64,000 bases of DNA from Eunapius fragilis (GCA_963681505.1 OY811975.1:8064135-8128134); one strand, 5' to 3'; positions 48,001-58,523 are shown, numbered from the stretch's first letter. The notes: generated by a model not told the origin, from the letters alone. Made by a program: numbers and translations.

Positions 48001-51000
48001 TCCTGGTACACAAAAGATCAAGGATGAGAAAGAAGTGTCCGCTTGTCGCATGATTTGAGCATTACAGGTGAGGTTTTCATACATAATGCCTTTGCATATC
48101 ATTTTAAATAGTATTCTAACATGATTTCACTACGAGCTACTGAAATCCATTATTACTTAGAGACGCAGTAGTTTAAATACACTTTTTATGTGGATGACAG
48201 GGGACGCTTATAATAGTATGCCTCACGGTACAAGATACATAAGTGTTCTTATATGAAAGCAGGAGCGTACGTATCCATAGAGGCTTCCGTGTTGGTAGCA
48301 ACGCCCCTCCCACCAATTCCTACGTTCGAAGTTAATTGATATACTGTGTTGTGTGAAATAACTATTGCGCAGTACGGTTTTATTTCATCCCTTGTATATT
48401 GAAAGTCATGGTCAAGGGCTATTAAATCGTGAATTTTAAAGAGAGCAGTTCTTAGAAGTGGTGCAAAATGAGGAATAGTTTAAAGTCGAGTCTGAGTCAC
48501 GTGCGCAGTTACCATCACTTACCTTACTCTTATCTTTGCAACCAATGCACAGACAAGACTAAAATAACTTGCACTCAATGCCTTTACCTATTGGCTTGTT
48601 ATAAAACTACGTTTCAACCAATGTCCTTTACCCATGACCCTACAACAACCTGCAAGCCACAGCTCTGATACATTGTGGATTGCGTGTTAAATCGTATGAT
48701 GGGCATTCTATCGAATTAGCTACATTATGAGTTTGTTGTAGTAAACCACTATTATGAGAATGTGTTGTTTTTTAAACATCATTGGTTTGGGTATGTCGCG
48801 GTTTTGAATAATTCGATTGATAATACCATGAATATAAATTAAACAGCTCAATTATTTTTAGGGTTGAGGGCTTTGCTTGTGTTGGAGGAAACGGTTCTTT
48901 CTGAACCAAACCGATGAAGCTGCAACTATGTGTTGATCTTCAACATGGACTAGCGAGGCTGCTTCACTCGGTCAATGTTGTTTTCTTGTGTTCCATCTGT
49001 ATCACACTTTATAGCTCCTGCTGTTACTCCTTAACTGCGCCATTCTGCCTCACCATATTTTTCGCGCTTTCTAATCTAGATGTAAGATGTTCATCATGTC
49101 ACAGGTGGGGATACATTACCGCACATTGTCGTACCAGGGGACTCCAGATGGTGAAGCGACAAGATTTCGACAGCACCACCTCTATGGATTCAGCCTACTT
49201 AGCAGTTGTTGGTCAGGACAAGACAGCAGCAATTCGGGATATGCCTGCCCATAGAATATCTCAGAGCTTAGGCGGTTTATGGGCATGGTGACACAGTTGG
49301 GAAATTTCACACCAAACCTTGCAAAATTAAGCCAACCATTGCGGTACCTACTAAGCTGCAGGAGATCATGGAACTGCCGACCAAGCCAACGAGAGGCCTT
49401 CTCACTTGTTAAGATGGAATTGAGTAAACCATCCATGCTAGCTCAACAGTCCTATTGCAAGAGTCAAGGTCACGGCAGATGCCTCCTCACATAAACAGTT
49501 GAACAAGGGTGAGAGGCGGCCGGTAGCTGTATCTCTCGACAGAAGGAAGCAGAGATATTAATAGATAGTGCACTTGAGTGTCTCCCAACTACAGGATGGA
49601 AACTGAACGAGTTTGCTGCTTCTCAAGCATCTGATGCAGTTTGATCTATTAAGTACTGCCAATTCAGGTGGCCTAATAAACACCTGGTTACAGACGACAT
49701 CAAGCCCTACTGGGCATTCAGAGGATACGTAACAGTGCACAATGGACTTCTGCTATATGGAAGACACATTATTCCAATGGCCAGGCAACCTTAGAGAAAA
49801 TACACCAAGGACATCTAGGCATCGAAAGATGCAAACTGAGAATCATGGTGTATGGTGGCAGTGCGCCACAGTGCTGATGGACAGGATGGTAAAACAGTGT
49901 CACAGGTGTGCTCAAGAGGCAACTGCACACAGGGAGTCAATGATTGCAGCAAGGCTCCTCTCATACCCCTGGCTAAAGATTAGATCAAACTTGTTCGTAC
50001 TGAATGGAACAACATATGTGCTGGCGGTCAACTACTTCTCTAGATGTATAGAAGAAGTTAAAATGACCTCTTCAATGGTAATCATTGTAAACTGAAATCC
50101 ATGTTTCCAGGCAGGGGATTCCAGAGTTTATGGTCAGTGACAATGGGCCTCAATAATCCTCTCATGAAAGAGTTTATGGGTTCACCCATATCACCTCAAG
50201 TCCAAGATACCCACAGAGTAGTGACCATGCAGAAAGGGCTGTACAAACAGTAAAGAAACTCCTTGAAAGTTCCCATGGACCCTCTGCTCTCCCACATCAG
50301 TCACAAGCCTAGGTCATGCCTTAAAATAAAGTGCATTTATGGTGCACAAATGTACTTCATAGCAGCTTGCTATGACGTGCTTCAGTCTGTTGCTTTGGCA
50401 TTAAACAAGCATGTCCTTTACAGTATTCTGTGCATGTTCCTACAAGCTGCAACAATGCAGAGGTTCATTTATCAGATTGGTTTTGGGTAATCACGTTGGA
50501 TTACTGTGCAGCATCTTTACACTTTCCTGCCATATACCCAAAGCCATCATAACCTAGTCTATGACGAAGCCTAAATTTTGCAGTAATGAAGTTATTATGT
50601 TTGCTGCAGCTTACCTGCTGAGCTCAAAGAAGGAAATCCCTTTAGTCTCATTCTTTAGAGAGATGATCTGGTGGACGATGTAATCAAGTAGAACATCTGA
50701 GAACAGCTGCTTCATGAGCATCTGCTGGTGCCACAGTGGGTCCTGGTAGGGCATGTGGAGCACGTTCTGTAGGTCACCTCTGGAGTGTCATCTAGGTGTT
50801 TCACTTGTGAGCACTTCATCCTGAGATATAACAGGTACCACTTCTTTGCTGCCTTGAACACGTAAACAACGAATTACCATGGACTCTGACTGGACCTGTC
50901 ATGGCAGCCGGAGTCCATTTAGAACCATTGCCACTGAAGGTGCATGCATACACAAACTCCACAAGTAATGGGAGATTATTAAATCATCTGCTTAAAGCTC

Positions 51001-54000
51001 TGATGTTTTGGTGTTGATGCATAACTGTTCAAAGCACAATCAACACTGAACATTTGACTTCCCTTGATTTGACTTCTAAAATCTGGCATATGTTCATCTA
51101 AGAATCGAGCAATTCAATGAGGTACTCTAAAACGGATGCAGATTTTAACAAGTAACTAACACAATTCTCTAATGAGAAAGATGGTGAGGTATTGGATTTG
51201 AAGGCAATGGTAGTGTAAAAAGCAAGGAAAAAGGGGTCAGTAGTAATAGTAATAGAAAATCTCATAGTCCTATATTTAGCCCATTTGTTTTATATTCTTG
51301 TGCTAAATATAGGATTATCACATTTTCCCTTACTATTACTGACCCTTGTTTCCATGCTTTTTACACCATTATTGCCTTCAAATCCTATACCTCACCAACT
51401 TTCTCATAGAAAATGTTTTTAGTTACTTGTTTCATAGATTTTTTTTTCCTATCTAAATATACTTCTTACACTGACCGTATAGTTGATTTTAAATCATTTC
51501 CTGTAGTTTTCTGGTTTGGTATAGACAATTCTAAACTTGTCAAGATTCAGCCGTAATGATACGAGAAACGTGTAGTGGGGCCCAAATCTAAGGATACAAT
51601 TACCAAAATATACCATCGATTATTTGATCACAGTAGGCAATTCCGCAGGTATTGGCCATTCTTTAAATGTGGTCAAGGAGGAGGAGGAGGAAGATTCCGG
51701 GACTGGGTACGAAGACGGGCAGGACCCTTTTAACCGCGCGGTTTTGCGACATATACTACAAACGACGAAACTACTCCCTTTCGGTCTTCTCGTTCGATTA
51801 ATTCTCGTTTTTAACGGGTCGCGTTTTATGATTTCATAGTCGGGGTCAAATCAGAGATAATATTTAGAGGGATTGGAAACGGATCACGTGCGCCATTCAG
51901 TTGCGCGGCTCATGCGAGGTAGTGATAGTCGCACCTCAAAGCTTGTGAAAAGGGGAGGAAATCTGCAGAGGTATCGGGAGGATTTTACTTACAAGTATCT
52001 GAAGGTAAGTCAATTAGTTCAATAGATCTTATCAAAAAATTAGTTGATGTATGTAGATGTCAGTCCAATTTTTTTATTTGTTGGGTGGGTGTCAGAAGAA
52101 TGTGATTAACCATAAAAGATGGCCGATTTTTTTCCCCCACGCCACTGGTTTTGAACTACGCTGACTATATACTTGCTTCTGTGCTTTAAATGCTTCTTTT
52201 GGGAGATATTGTGTAATGTTTTAGACATAAAATTCATAGGTTATTTGGTTATAGAGATACGTGCGCCTTGACCTCCTATTTTGCCCACGGGATATTGACA
52301 ATACTCGGCGATGTAACTGTACTCTGTTTAAAGATCTATAAACGTGGAAGTTTGCAGAGTGTAATGGTTGCAAATTCAAGGCTTTAAAGCGTGCTATTAT
52401 GGCAGTATACCAGTAGTAAGTTGTAACGTAGCGCTTCCCGTGTCAGTTGGTGGAAAAAGTGCAGCTGTGTATAACCATAGCCGATTCTATTAAAAACTAT
52501 CATTTATGATGACATATGCTTTCGTAGCTGTTTTATTACTTTCATCCCTTCATACTACATATATGCGCTTTTTTTTAGGATGGGTAGAAGGAAAATCAGA
52601 ATTGGAAGACGGCATAAGTACACGGACCAAAAAAAAGAGAAAACCCTTACGTCTCATGGTTTCCATCCCACGTTGCAACCTGGCTATGAAAGTATCTACT
52701 AGTCTTAGTTTGGTACAATGTTCTCCCCAACCAATGAGATCCCAATTTCATTGTGACAGTGACGCAGTCTCTGACCTAACAGTGAAGAATTCAAAGCTCA
52801 CAACAAAAAGACTTTACAGAAGTCTAAGGGCCTCAGAGAGCTACTGTCGTATGTTTTGTTCTGTAGTCTATTCATGTATCTTCTCTATCTGGCTAAGCTA
52901 CTGTCATATGCATGGCTTCGTGCTTAGGATCGGCCGCGTTAATTTGTGTTGATTGGTCCCGTTTCCAATCCCTCTATATTTTATCTCTGGTCAAATCCTT
53001 TAGAGCTCATTCATCGCGTGACTTAATAGCATTAATCTTCTTAGTAGTCCGCCATATTGGTGCTTGTTTACAATGGAGAAGTATGGGCTTATGCTTAGTT
53101 TTGATGCGTATCATTACTTCAGAGTGTCGTTTAAATATATGTTATTGTGGTCTAACTTGAATAACATTTGTAAAAATATGATTTTTACTTGTGCCCTCGG
53201 AGCGCGAGTTATACGTATCAAAAGTACCAAAACCGAGCATAAGCCCATATATTACCATAGTAAACCAGGCACCAATATGGCGGACTATAAAGCAATTAAA
53301 GCCCACGCGTCATGTGACCATGAAAGAGCTCTATATGGGCGTTTCTAACGGAACACTCAATAGAGATAATAGCCATACATGTGTTTATTAGAGAGACATT
53401 TAGATAAATGAAAACACCGAGACAATTCATGTGACGTTTATGAGGATACAAAGGTCATTAGCAATAATCCATTCCATACAAACCATTAGAACCATCATTC
53501 AATTTTAATAGATAATAATTTAATAGTTTGATATGCATGTTATTTTGGAACACACATTGTCATATGCAATGTGTATAGCTGATCACTTCTAAGGCTTATG
53601 AAACTTCCACTGAATTATTTATCCAAATAAGTAGTAAATAATAAATGAAACATGAAAGTTCTTACCAGATTGACCTGTCCTGACTATTAGTATTGGTGAT
53701 GCCAATCCTTCTCCTGCAGACGTGTTAGCTGTTACAAAACATTCATATTGCGTATATGGATTGAGTCCAGTATTGAAGATGGCTAACTGAGAGGTTCCAT
53801 TCACTATAGACCTGATTGATGCCACATTTGGTCCAATCACCTGTTCAGGGAATGCTTGTGTAGCAGATGTATTACAGTACACAGTGTATGCAGTAATAAT
53901 CCCGTTGGTCTGGGTGGGTGGAGTCCAAGCAATTGCGATTTCATTGGGAGAAGTAGTAACAGGAACCATTGAAATACTTGATGGTGCAGTAGGAACTGTC

Positions 54001-57000
54001 CGGGGAAATAAGGTATACAACATGCAAGTTACATTGACCTATCTTAGCAATGAAGATATACCTACTTCAAGCTTGTAGGATACTAAAATCAACTTTTTGT
54101 TCACCAAGGTTATATTTGTGTCTTGATGCGAATGTGGATAATGTCCCAAATGTTTGATTAAATTAGTGGTTCAAGTAATACAGCCTCTTGAATAATTACT
54201 AATTTCTCTCTATAGGGAGATTATTATTTACCTGATCTAATCCGGGTTAGGTTTAGATGCTGGACCCTTTTTATTAGGCAGGTAGCAAAACATTCCTAAG
54301 CCATAAACGAAAACTTAAACTAGGGCCAGATGGCATGCACAGCTTCCTCTCTAACATAGGTTACTTACTAGTAACCTGGTTTAGATAAGGAAGTAATTTT
54401 AACAACATTCTATTACCATCAGTTAGCAGCTATTAATGTATTTATAAATTAATTGCATTCATAGAAATGTGGATTCAATTGCGGACTCATGAATTAGAAT
54501 GTAATTCTTGCTCACCTGATTCTCTATTTCTTCCAGTGACTATCCTTGAAGGTGTTCCCTCACCAACTGATGTATTGGCTGTCACATAACAGCTAAATAG
54601 TGCTAAAGAATTTGATCTGGTACTGAAAGTAACAGCCTGGGTAGTACCATTAACTGTTGTTTTGATATAGATGGCATTAGTCTCGTTTGATGAAACATTG
54701 CAGTAGACCGTGTATGCATTGATGATTCCATTTGTAGGGTTGGGTGATTCCCATATAGCCATAAGTTGATTTGTTGTCCCAGGTACATTTGTAACAGACA
54801 AATTCAGTGGTGACGATGGAACTGAAACAGAATTTCAGAATACATGTTCATGTACTATTGAATATTGAAAGCCTGTTTAAATGAACATTGCACTACGAAT
54901 TAGTGCAATAATTTATATCGTTTAGTGATGCTGAAATTCAGATGAAAAAAAATTGCAGTATTTAGGTGATATTCAGTTTTAATCATCATAGTTCATCAGA
55001 ATTACGTATATTTGTACTACTGTAAGTTAGAATTGTACAAATATTCCTTGTTTTAGCTACTTGATATGTGTGGATTTTGACATGCCATCAGAATGGTGTT
55101 TAGGAAGTTTGATATATAAATGATTTATACATGCATTTTAATCTTCGATACTGGGCTCAATGCATGCATACAACTTCCTAAAGCATTCTATGATCGTATG
55201 GCATAAGCGTTTTTGCACTCTACTCTAGTATGGATTTACTTAGGTCGTATGAAATATAAGATTCAATATAATTACTTTGTAGATGATAGTAAACTTTTGC
55301 TCACCTGATTCCCCAGTTCTTCCTGTGAATACTTTTGAAGGTGTCCCCTCACCAACTGACGTGTTAGCAGTCACATAACAGATATATTGTGCAAAAGGAT
55401 TCGATCTGATACTGAATACAACAGCCTGGGTTGTTCCGTTAACTGCAATTCTAATGTACATTACGTAAGTTTGATTTGCAGAAATATTGCAGTAAACTGT
55501 GTAACCAGTGATGATACCATTTGTAGGAATGGGTGATGCCCATGTAGCGTTGAGTTGGTTTGTTGATCCAGGTAATGGGTTGACAGATACATTTAATGGT
55601 TGTGATGGAACTGAAACAAAATTTCAATAATTTCACGAGCCAAAATGCATGAGATGCATTGCAGAATTAATTAGTTCAAATGTAATATGGATTTTTGCAT
55701 AGTCTCGCATTTATGATTCAAATCGTTTTTCTAAAATGCTCGTGGATTGGTAATTAACAGGGAAATTGAATCATTGGCAATAATTATACAGTAGAAATTG
55801 CGTCCTTCGTGCTCTCATCCTCCTTGTATAGAAATTAGCTTGTCCGCAATTCAAAAGGCCGTGTTGTCGTTTTTTTTTTTAAAGCTGAAAGGCCAAACGT
55901 ATTCTGTGCAAATAACTACATGTACATGTACACAGTGTTAGATACGAGTTTAATAATGAAGTTAAATGATATAGATCAACTAGTTGCTTTCTAGTCCAGA
56001 GTGAACCTAGATTCACTGTGCACTAGGTCTACAGGGAGAGGGACACTGCAGGGTACACGCCCCTTTGATGAACGAGCCCCTCTGATGCATAGGATGGATG
56101 AGCGGAGGAGAGAAAAGGACAGACGGCATCGCAACCATCCAATGGTTTGGCTGTAGGATGAGTTCCATTTGGAAGCTAGCCAGTCTGGCCAGGCGTTTAT
56201 AGAAAGTGGTTGCAATTGGACCCATTCCACCAGTAGTGGAGAGTACAATGGGGGTGAAAGAGGCATGCTCTATTTCCCTGATGCGTTGCTCTCTTTTTCA
56301 TGTCTGCGGTAGCAATCACTGGGTGTGGGTGTGGTGTTAGATGGAGCAAGTGAGTTAAGGACTCTGACGTCAAAAAACGTTTTTTCAAAGTGGCCACCCC
56401 AGAAACCATCAGCTGCAATGTCTGATCTTGCTCCAATGTCAATGATGGCAGAGGCAAGTTTGAAGGTACGTACCAAGAAATGGATAGTTGTTTGGCCATA
56501 CATACCCATCGTACTGATCCTGAGGGGCCACCTGACATAGGTTAGGGTCAACCGAATTCCCCCTCCCCCAATTGCACTCGTCTCTCTCTCCCACACTCTC
56601 TTGAACTTAAAACAAAACGTTGGGTGGTAAGTTAGCAAAACTAAATACACCCTAACGTTCTCCACCATATAGAGCATGTGTACTGTAAGATGGGGGCCCG
56701 AGGATAGATGGTCTGTTGAAAGCTTATATCTGATACCTAAAGATGTCCTTCCATGATATTCTAAAGCGATTGGTATAACGTACGCTCTTTAAAACCATTC
56801 CTATCACGAGTTATACTCGGTCGAGAAGAAGACGACGACGACAACGACGGAGAATTGGCATGGGGACGAGAACAAACATTTGTTTTCTTAAAGCAAACAG
56901 TTTGAAGACTGGAAAAAAATCATTAAAATGACCGTCTTTGCCTTCTGGTGCGATAGCAACATAGAGCTAAACTATCCATTTTTTGATACGCGAGTTATAC

Positions 57001-57939
57001 GCGGGTGGCGCTTTTAAAAATGATACTCACGACCTGGGTCAATTCCTTAATAAAAATAGGAATTGCTATCGTAGACGATAGACCTGATTAAAATTTACGC
57101 ATCATCATTAGGCACAATTATTCGCTACTTTGAAAATTCAATACTCTCGTAATTTTCTCTACCAGCAGCGAAATAGATATGTACTTGAAATAACAAAACC
57201 CCGAGTGTAGAGTTGGTGCCCTTGCTTCCAAAACAATTAACACAGGAAAAAATATCGTATTCCCAGCCTGGATTTTGTACAACTATCCCACGTTGATAAC
57301 GACTAAATCAACTGTGAATTTTGTTAATAGCCTATCAACCTGGGAAATTCTGGGATCAACCTGGGATCGTTGTACAAAACCCAGGGTAAACCCAGGGCTG
57401 GTAATACGATATTTTTTCCCGCGTAAGACACATCATGCACATGCATGCCAATGCGATCTAGTATGTAGTATACACATACCCTTTCCTGCATGGTAACTAA
57501 AAAGTGATCCACGCGAAACTTAAGATCTGAATGTTATATCAAACTATGGGGAAGGTTAATATCTGCATTTAGATTAGTTTTATTTGGCAGCTAAAGGTAC
57601 ATAAACCAGTTACTAGTAGTGAATGTCAATACAGCTCACTTGATTCACTAGTTCTTCCAGTGACTCTCTGTGAAGGTGCTCCCTCACCAACTGATGTGTT
57701 TGCAGTAACATAACAGCTATATTGGGTAAATGGATTCCATCTTGTACTGACGGTGGCAGTTTGGTTTGCCTCATTTACTGCAGCAGGGGTACTTATGATT
57801 ATTGTTGTTTGATTGGCTGAGAAGTTGCAATACACTGTGTAGGCATTGATGATACCATTTTTTGGAATGGGTGGTGTCCATACAATAGTTAGTTGATCTC
57901 TACTGATACCAGTATACACTATCTCTGGTGAGGCTGGAA
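33044..57939 (-). CDS. Multi-FN3 transmembrane receptor-like gene (5' end not found)
   Basis: I reconstruct 21 exons on the minus strand: 19 encode one FN3-type domain each, one encodes a membrane span and one a probable cytoplasmic piece. In transcript order the FN3 exons start at 57939, 55610, 54821, 53995, 46820, 46264, 45350, 44829, 43927, 43329, 42250, 41702, 40662, 40114, 39234, 38677, 34661, 33968 and 33629. Every FN3 exon is a multiple of three in length and begins and ends in phase 1, so exons can be skipped or duplicated without frame loss. The domains carry typical FN3 tryptophan and tyrosine positions and many N-glycosylation sites (NTS, NGT). The product is probably a cell-surface adhesion or receptor protein with a long extracellular stalk. 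The signal peptide, N terminus and any catalytic tail are not identified; a receptor phosphatase or kinase tail cannot be ruled out. Confidence 0.8.
33132..33261 (-). CDS. Transmembrane exon of the FN3 gene
   Basis: A pyrimidine-rich acceptor (CCCTCCCCCTCCAAATCTAG) opens a phase-1 exon encoding TPTLYTNANPESVSA, then ILIPIIVILTILLAIAIVVT and VVVAKKHKK, before a consensus GTAAGT donor. This is a single hydrophobic span with a lysine stop-transfer, so the FN3 domains are extracellular and the following exons cytoplasmic. Confidence 0.75.
33327..33629 (-). CDS. FN3 exon, membrane-proximal
   Basis: Reads NISWVNAVAINDSTAQIFWK, then GYRLYYRDG and SYVFLIVAEIW. It is the last FN3 domain before the membrane exon. 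Splicing at A|GTAATC (33326) gives the phase 1 that joins the membrane exon; without splicing the frame would stop shortly after. Confidence 0.6.
33696..33968 (-). CDS. FN3 exon, diverged
   Basis: Encodes TPGQVVGLHLLSNTFTSITL, IWNQPM and AATAYNISVAACTLQGCGDA. It is shorter (91 codons) than the array units and belongs to neither type A nor B. Confidence 0.65.
34347..34661 (-). CDS. FN3 exon, type-B-like
   Basis: Encodes 105 codons including AKWAPPIPKNGIINAYTVYC and YSCYVTANTSVGEG. It resembles the most upstream exon (57640-57939), with KNGIINAYTVYC rather than TNGIITAY, so the array is bracketed by related domains. Confidence 0.75.
34662..38347 (-). other. Large intron of the FN3 gene holding a retroelement fragment
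   Basis: AT-rich. Apart from the retroelement fragment at 36155-37351 no feature is recognised. It separates the B-A array from the terminal FN3 exons. Confidence 0.6.
36155..37351 (-). pseudogene. Retroelement fragment, type I, in an FN3 gene intron
   Basis: Minus-strand pieces in order: GSYIESKRKDAFDLLSLLPQ and NPQVSVTILRSCASFCKLAH; STPPSPMSESVFSQFV; LNLSHGGLGLRSLHHHAP; a linker to KARLQAISVPQAHAWLKVQP; then PAAFDIKVINPLN and ALRGWTCIPLVVEVLGD. It is the same family as 29690-30933 and 63538-63984, covering the reverse transcriptase thumb to the C terminus. Frameshifts and stops break it. It is inserted in the same orientation as the host gene. Confidence 0.6.
38348..39234 (-). CDS. FN3 exon pair 7 (B 38929-39234, A 38348-38677)
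   Basis: B exon: 102 codons, with AKWESPNPTNGIITAYMVYC and YSCYVTANTSVGEG. A exon: 110 codons, with AIAWTPPTQTNGIITAYTVY and YECFVTANTSAGEG. This is the last pair of the array in transcript order. The A domain uses ATQPFPEQ where most copies have ATQAFPEQ. Confidence 0.85.
39785..40662 (-). CDS. FN3 exon pair 6 (B 40357-40662, A 39785-40114)
   Basis: The B domain is identical to the B at 41945-42250 except NTSVGEG for NTSIGEG. The A domain differs from 41373-41702 only around GEGLAS/GEGVAS and SVGEG/SAGEG. Exons and introns together match the next upstream unit at an offset of exactly 1,588 bp. Confidence 0.85.
41373..42250 (-). CDS. FN3 exon pair 5 (B 41945-42250, A 41373-41702)
   Basis: Near-duplicate of pair 6, including intron sequence such as GCTTCACTGCAATGCAGTAA at both places. 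This is the youngest duplication in the array. Confidence 0.85.
43000..43927 (-). CDS. FN3 exon pair 4 (B 43622-43927, A 43000-43329)
   Basis: The A domain has NPPTPTNGIIIAYTVYC and AIQAFPKQVMGP, distinguishing it from its neighbours. The B domain has ESPIPTNG and SMNIKTSVNGTT. Splice sites and phases are as in the other pairs. A TATATA tract lies in the intron just upstream of exon A. Confidence 0.85.
44500..45350 (-). CDS. FN3 exon pair 3 (B 45045-45350, A 44500-44829)
   Basis: The B domain has ATWESPNPTNGVITAYMVYC and FSVNQTSAMY. The A domain begins VPFAPSSISM (CCTTTTGCA) where others have VPSAPSSISM. The shortest intron within a pair (215 nt) is here. Confidence 0.85.
45935..46820 (-). 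CDS. FN3 exon pair 2 (B 46515-46820, A 45935-46264)
   Basis: The A domain is the most diverged of the A set: PVSTSANQIALAWTPPTQTN and ALPEQVIGPNGATVRSI. The B domain has AKWELPNPTNGIIIAYMVYC. It lies directly downstream of the 6.8-kb intron full of mobile DNA. Confidence 0.85.
49080..50290 (+). pseudogene. Ty3/gypsy retrotransposon remnant
   Basis: Pol pieces in the right order but in shifting frames. A degenerate zinc knuckle (CSSCHRWGYITAHC) comes first. RNase H-linker sequence follows: LRRFMGMVTQLGNFTPNLAK, LSQPLRYLLS, REAFSLVKMELSKPSMLA. Then come the integrase N-terminal zinc region and core start: IKPYWAFRGYVTVHNGLLLY, HQGHLGIERC, MVKQCHRCA, YPWLKIRSNLFVLNGTTYVL. Last is a remnant of the ERAVQTVKKLL part near 50235. 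Protease and most of the reverse transcriptase are missing, many stops are present, and no LTRs were found. It is antisense to the host gene. Confidence 0.75.
50615..50766 (-). other. Isolated exon-like segment, protein unknown
   Basis: On the minus strand, ACCTACAG opens 50 codons reading NVLHMPYQDPLWHQQMLMKQ, LFSDVLLDYIVHQIISLKNE and TKGISFFELS, ending in CAG|GTAAGC. Composition and splice sites look like a genuine exon. It has the orientation of the FN3 gene but no FN3 character, so it may belong to another gene or be a captured fragment. Confidence 0.35.
51164..51420. mobile_element. Palindromic MITE family, copy 3
   Basis: The left half includes ATGAGAAAGATGGTGAGG, GGATTTGAAGGCAATGGTAG and CAGTAGTAATAGTAATAG. 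The right half mirrors it: CTATTACTGACCC, GCTTTTTACACCATTATTGC, CTTTCTCATAG. About 257 bp. Confidence 0.75.
51650..51860 (+). repeat. Partial copy of the GAAGAAGACGAC dispersed repeat
   Basis: GGAGGAGGAGGAAGATTCCG and GGGTCGCGTTTTATGATTTC with a following GGGGTCAAAT resemble parts of the repeat at 56739-57060 and 61668-62000. The match is diverged. Confidence 0.35.
51912..52004 (+). other. Possible first exon, 31 codons
   Basis: An ATG-led segment, MRGSDSRTSKLVKRGGNLQR then YREDFTYKYLK, ends at a consensus GTAAGT donor. A later AG-flanked segment near 52578 (MGRRKIRIGRRHKYTDQKKE in another frame) might continue it, but the phases do not join cleanly. Possibly mobile-element coding. Confidence 0.3.
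52965..53352. mobile_element. Hairpin MITE (GTCCGCCATATTGG type)
   Basis: The left arm near 52990-53110 (AGAGCTC, GTCCGCCATATTGGTGC, ATGGGCTTATGC) is mirrored by 53220-53335 (GCATAAGCCCATA, GCACCAATATGGCGGAC, GAGCTCT). The arms are imperfect, about 110-130 bp, with a spacer of about 110 bp. No coding capacity. Confidence 0.65.
53666..54821 (-). CDS. FN3 exon pair 1 (B 54516-54821, A 53666-53995)
   Basis: The B domain is diverged from the array (AIWESPNPTNGIINAYTVYC, GRNRESG). The A domain (AIAWTPPTQTNGIITAYTVY, GPNVASIRSI) is typical. Both use phase-1 GT-AG boundaries. This is the first B-A pair in transcript order and is now separated from the other six by the transposon-filled intron. Confidence 0.85.
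55305..55610 (-). CDS. FN3 exon, B-type, upstream of the array
   Basis: A phase-1 exon of 102 codons ending with TANTSVGEGTPSKVFTGRTG. The middle includes YVMYIRIAVNGTTQAVVFSI. It has B length but no A partner, so it may represent the ancestral single exon. Confidence 0.8.
56000..56560 (-). pseudogene. Retroelement fragment, type III, broken
   Basis: Minus-strand segments: ADGFWGGHFEKTFFDVRVLN, then after a frameshift EIEHASFTPIVLSTTGGMGP with IATTFYKRLARLASFQMELI, then TIGWLRCRLSFSLLRSSILC with IRGARSS. This C-terminal arrangement, with a GFWGG...FFDVRV nuclease-like motif, is common in invertebrate retroelements. The polymerase core is missing. It lies between two FN3 exons in the sense direction. 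Confidence 0.6.
56739..57060 (+). repeat. Dispersed repeat with GACGACGAC tract, copy 1
   Basis: About 80% identical by eye to 61668-62000 in the same orientation. Shared blocks are GATGTCCTTCCA, TTCTAAAGCGAT, GACCGTCTTTGCCTTCTGGT and CACGACCTGGGTCAATT. A GAAGAAGACGACGACGAC tract lies at 56824-56850. It is of unknown type and probably non-coding. Confidence 0.6.
57245..57419. mobile_element. Short palindromic MITE, GGAAAAAATATCGTATT ends
   Basis: The left end GGAAAAAATATCGTATTCCC is mirrored at the right by AATACGATATTTTTTCC. Subterminal TTTTGTACAAC and GTTGTACAAAAC also pair. It is 175 bp with no open frame, within the intron between FN3 exons. Confidence 0.7.
57640..57939 (-). CDS. Most upstream FN3 exon found
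   Basis: A phase-1 exon of 100 codons: VPASPEIVYTGISRDQ, then IVWTPPIPKNGIINAYTVYC and YSCYVTANTSVGEG. It is the 5'-most exon I can assign. Upstream exons, including the signal peptide, should lie beyond the GINGER-type element or outside this window. Confidence 0.8.
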
Positions 57940-58523
57940 CTGCAATGAGAGTTACAACAAATTCATAGCGATATTCATCAGGACATTAATACAAAAAAAA
58001 ATTCAATGTATTAAACCTTTAATATTATGTATGTGAATGAGTGCCAAATAAGTAGTTCAAATGAATTATATAGATGAATCAATAACTCTAACTAGACTAA
58101 GAGCTAAGCAGGTGCATGCATAATCAGAATGAAATATGATATGTCAGTTTGGGTTTGTGCTCTATGCCATGGCGGTGGTGGGGTCAGTTCAGAAAAGCAT
58201 TGCTAGGGTCTCATTTGTTGCAGCACAGCAGTATGCAAAGTGAAAAGAAGTACGTTACATTAGGTGGCATCATAGCCCTCTGTTTCACTAAATATACTTC
58301 CTTACTTGGTTGCAATGTCATATTTTAAAACCAGGGACATCGTTGCAAACCCGTTTGCTAGGCCTTTCAACTAAATCCATCTATTTGGCGAGCGCTTTGT
58401 AGCTTCCCATGCAGGGCGGCTGATGTTATCATCCAGCATCACAATGAGTTCCACAGCAATAGCGCTGTTCACATGCAAGAGTGCATGTATTCTTGTATTC
58501 TTAAAGAGTGACACCTTCTGTTA
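57940..58523. other. Non-coding stretch upstream of the first FN3 exon found
   Basis: Nothing recognised. It is probably intron of the FN3 gene. Confidence 0.4.

Larger units (their letters stand above)
46821..53665 (-). other. 6.8-kb intron of the FN3 gene, rich in mobile DNA
   Basis: It separates pair 1 from pair 2. Bases 46821-47350 still resemble the array introns (GACACTTTAATCTTTGCAGT). It contains an 11-bp-arm hairpin (AACGCGCAAAA, 47680-47711), a dead Ty3/gypsy copy, a MITE pair and two isolated exon-like segments. The remainder is unassigned. Confidence 0.6.

Noticed and set aside
47857-48102. Cysteine-rich 81-aa frame on minus as an extra domain of the FN3 gene
   Set aside because: No phase-1 acceptor and donor pair could be placed around it and no domain pattern was recognised.
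48914-49080. Hydrophobic N-terminal part preceding the gypsy zinc knuckle as a membrane protein
   Set aside because: It is in frame only by chance with a broken retroelement; no supporting start context or homology is visible.
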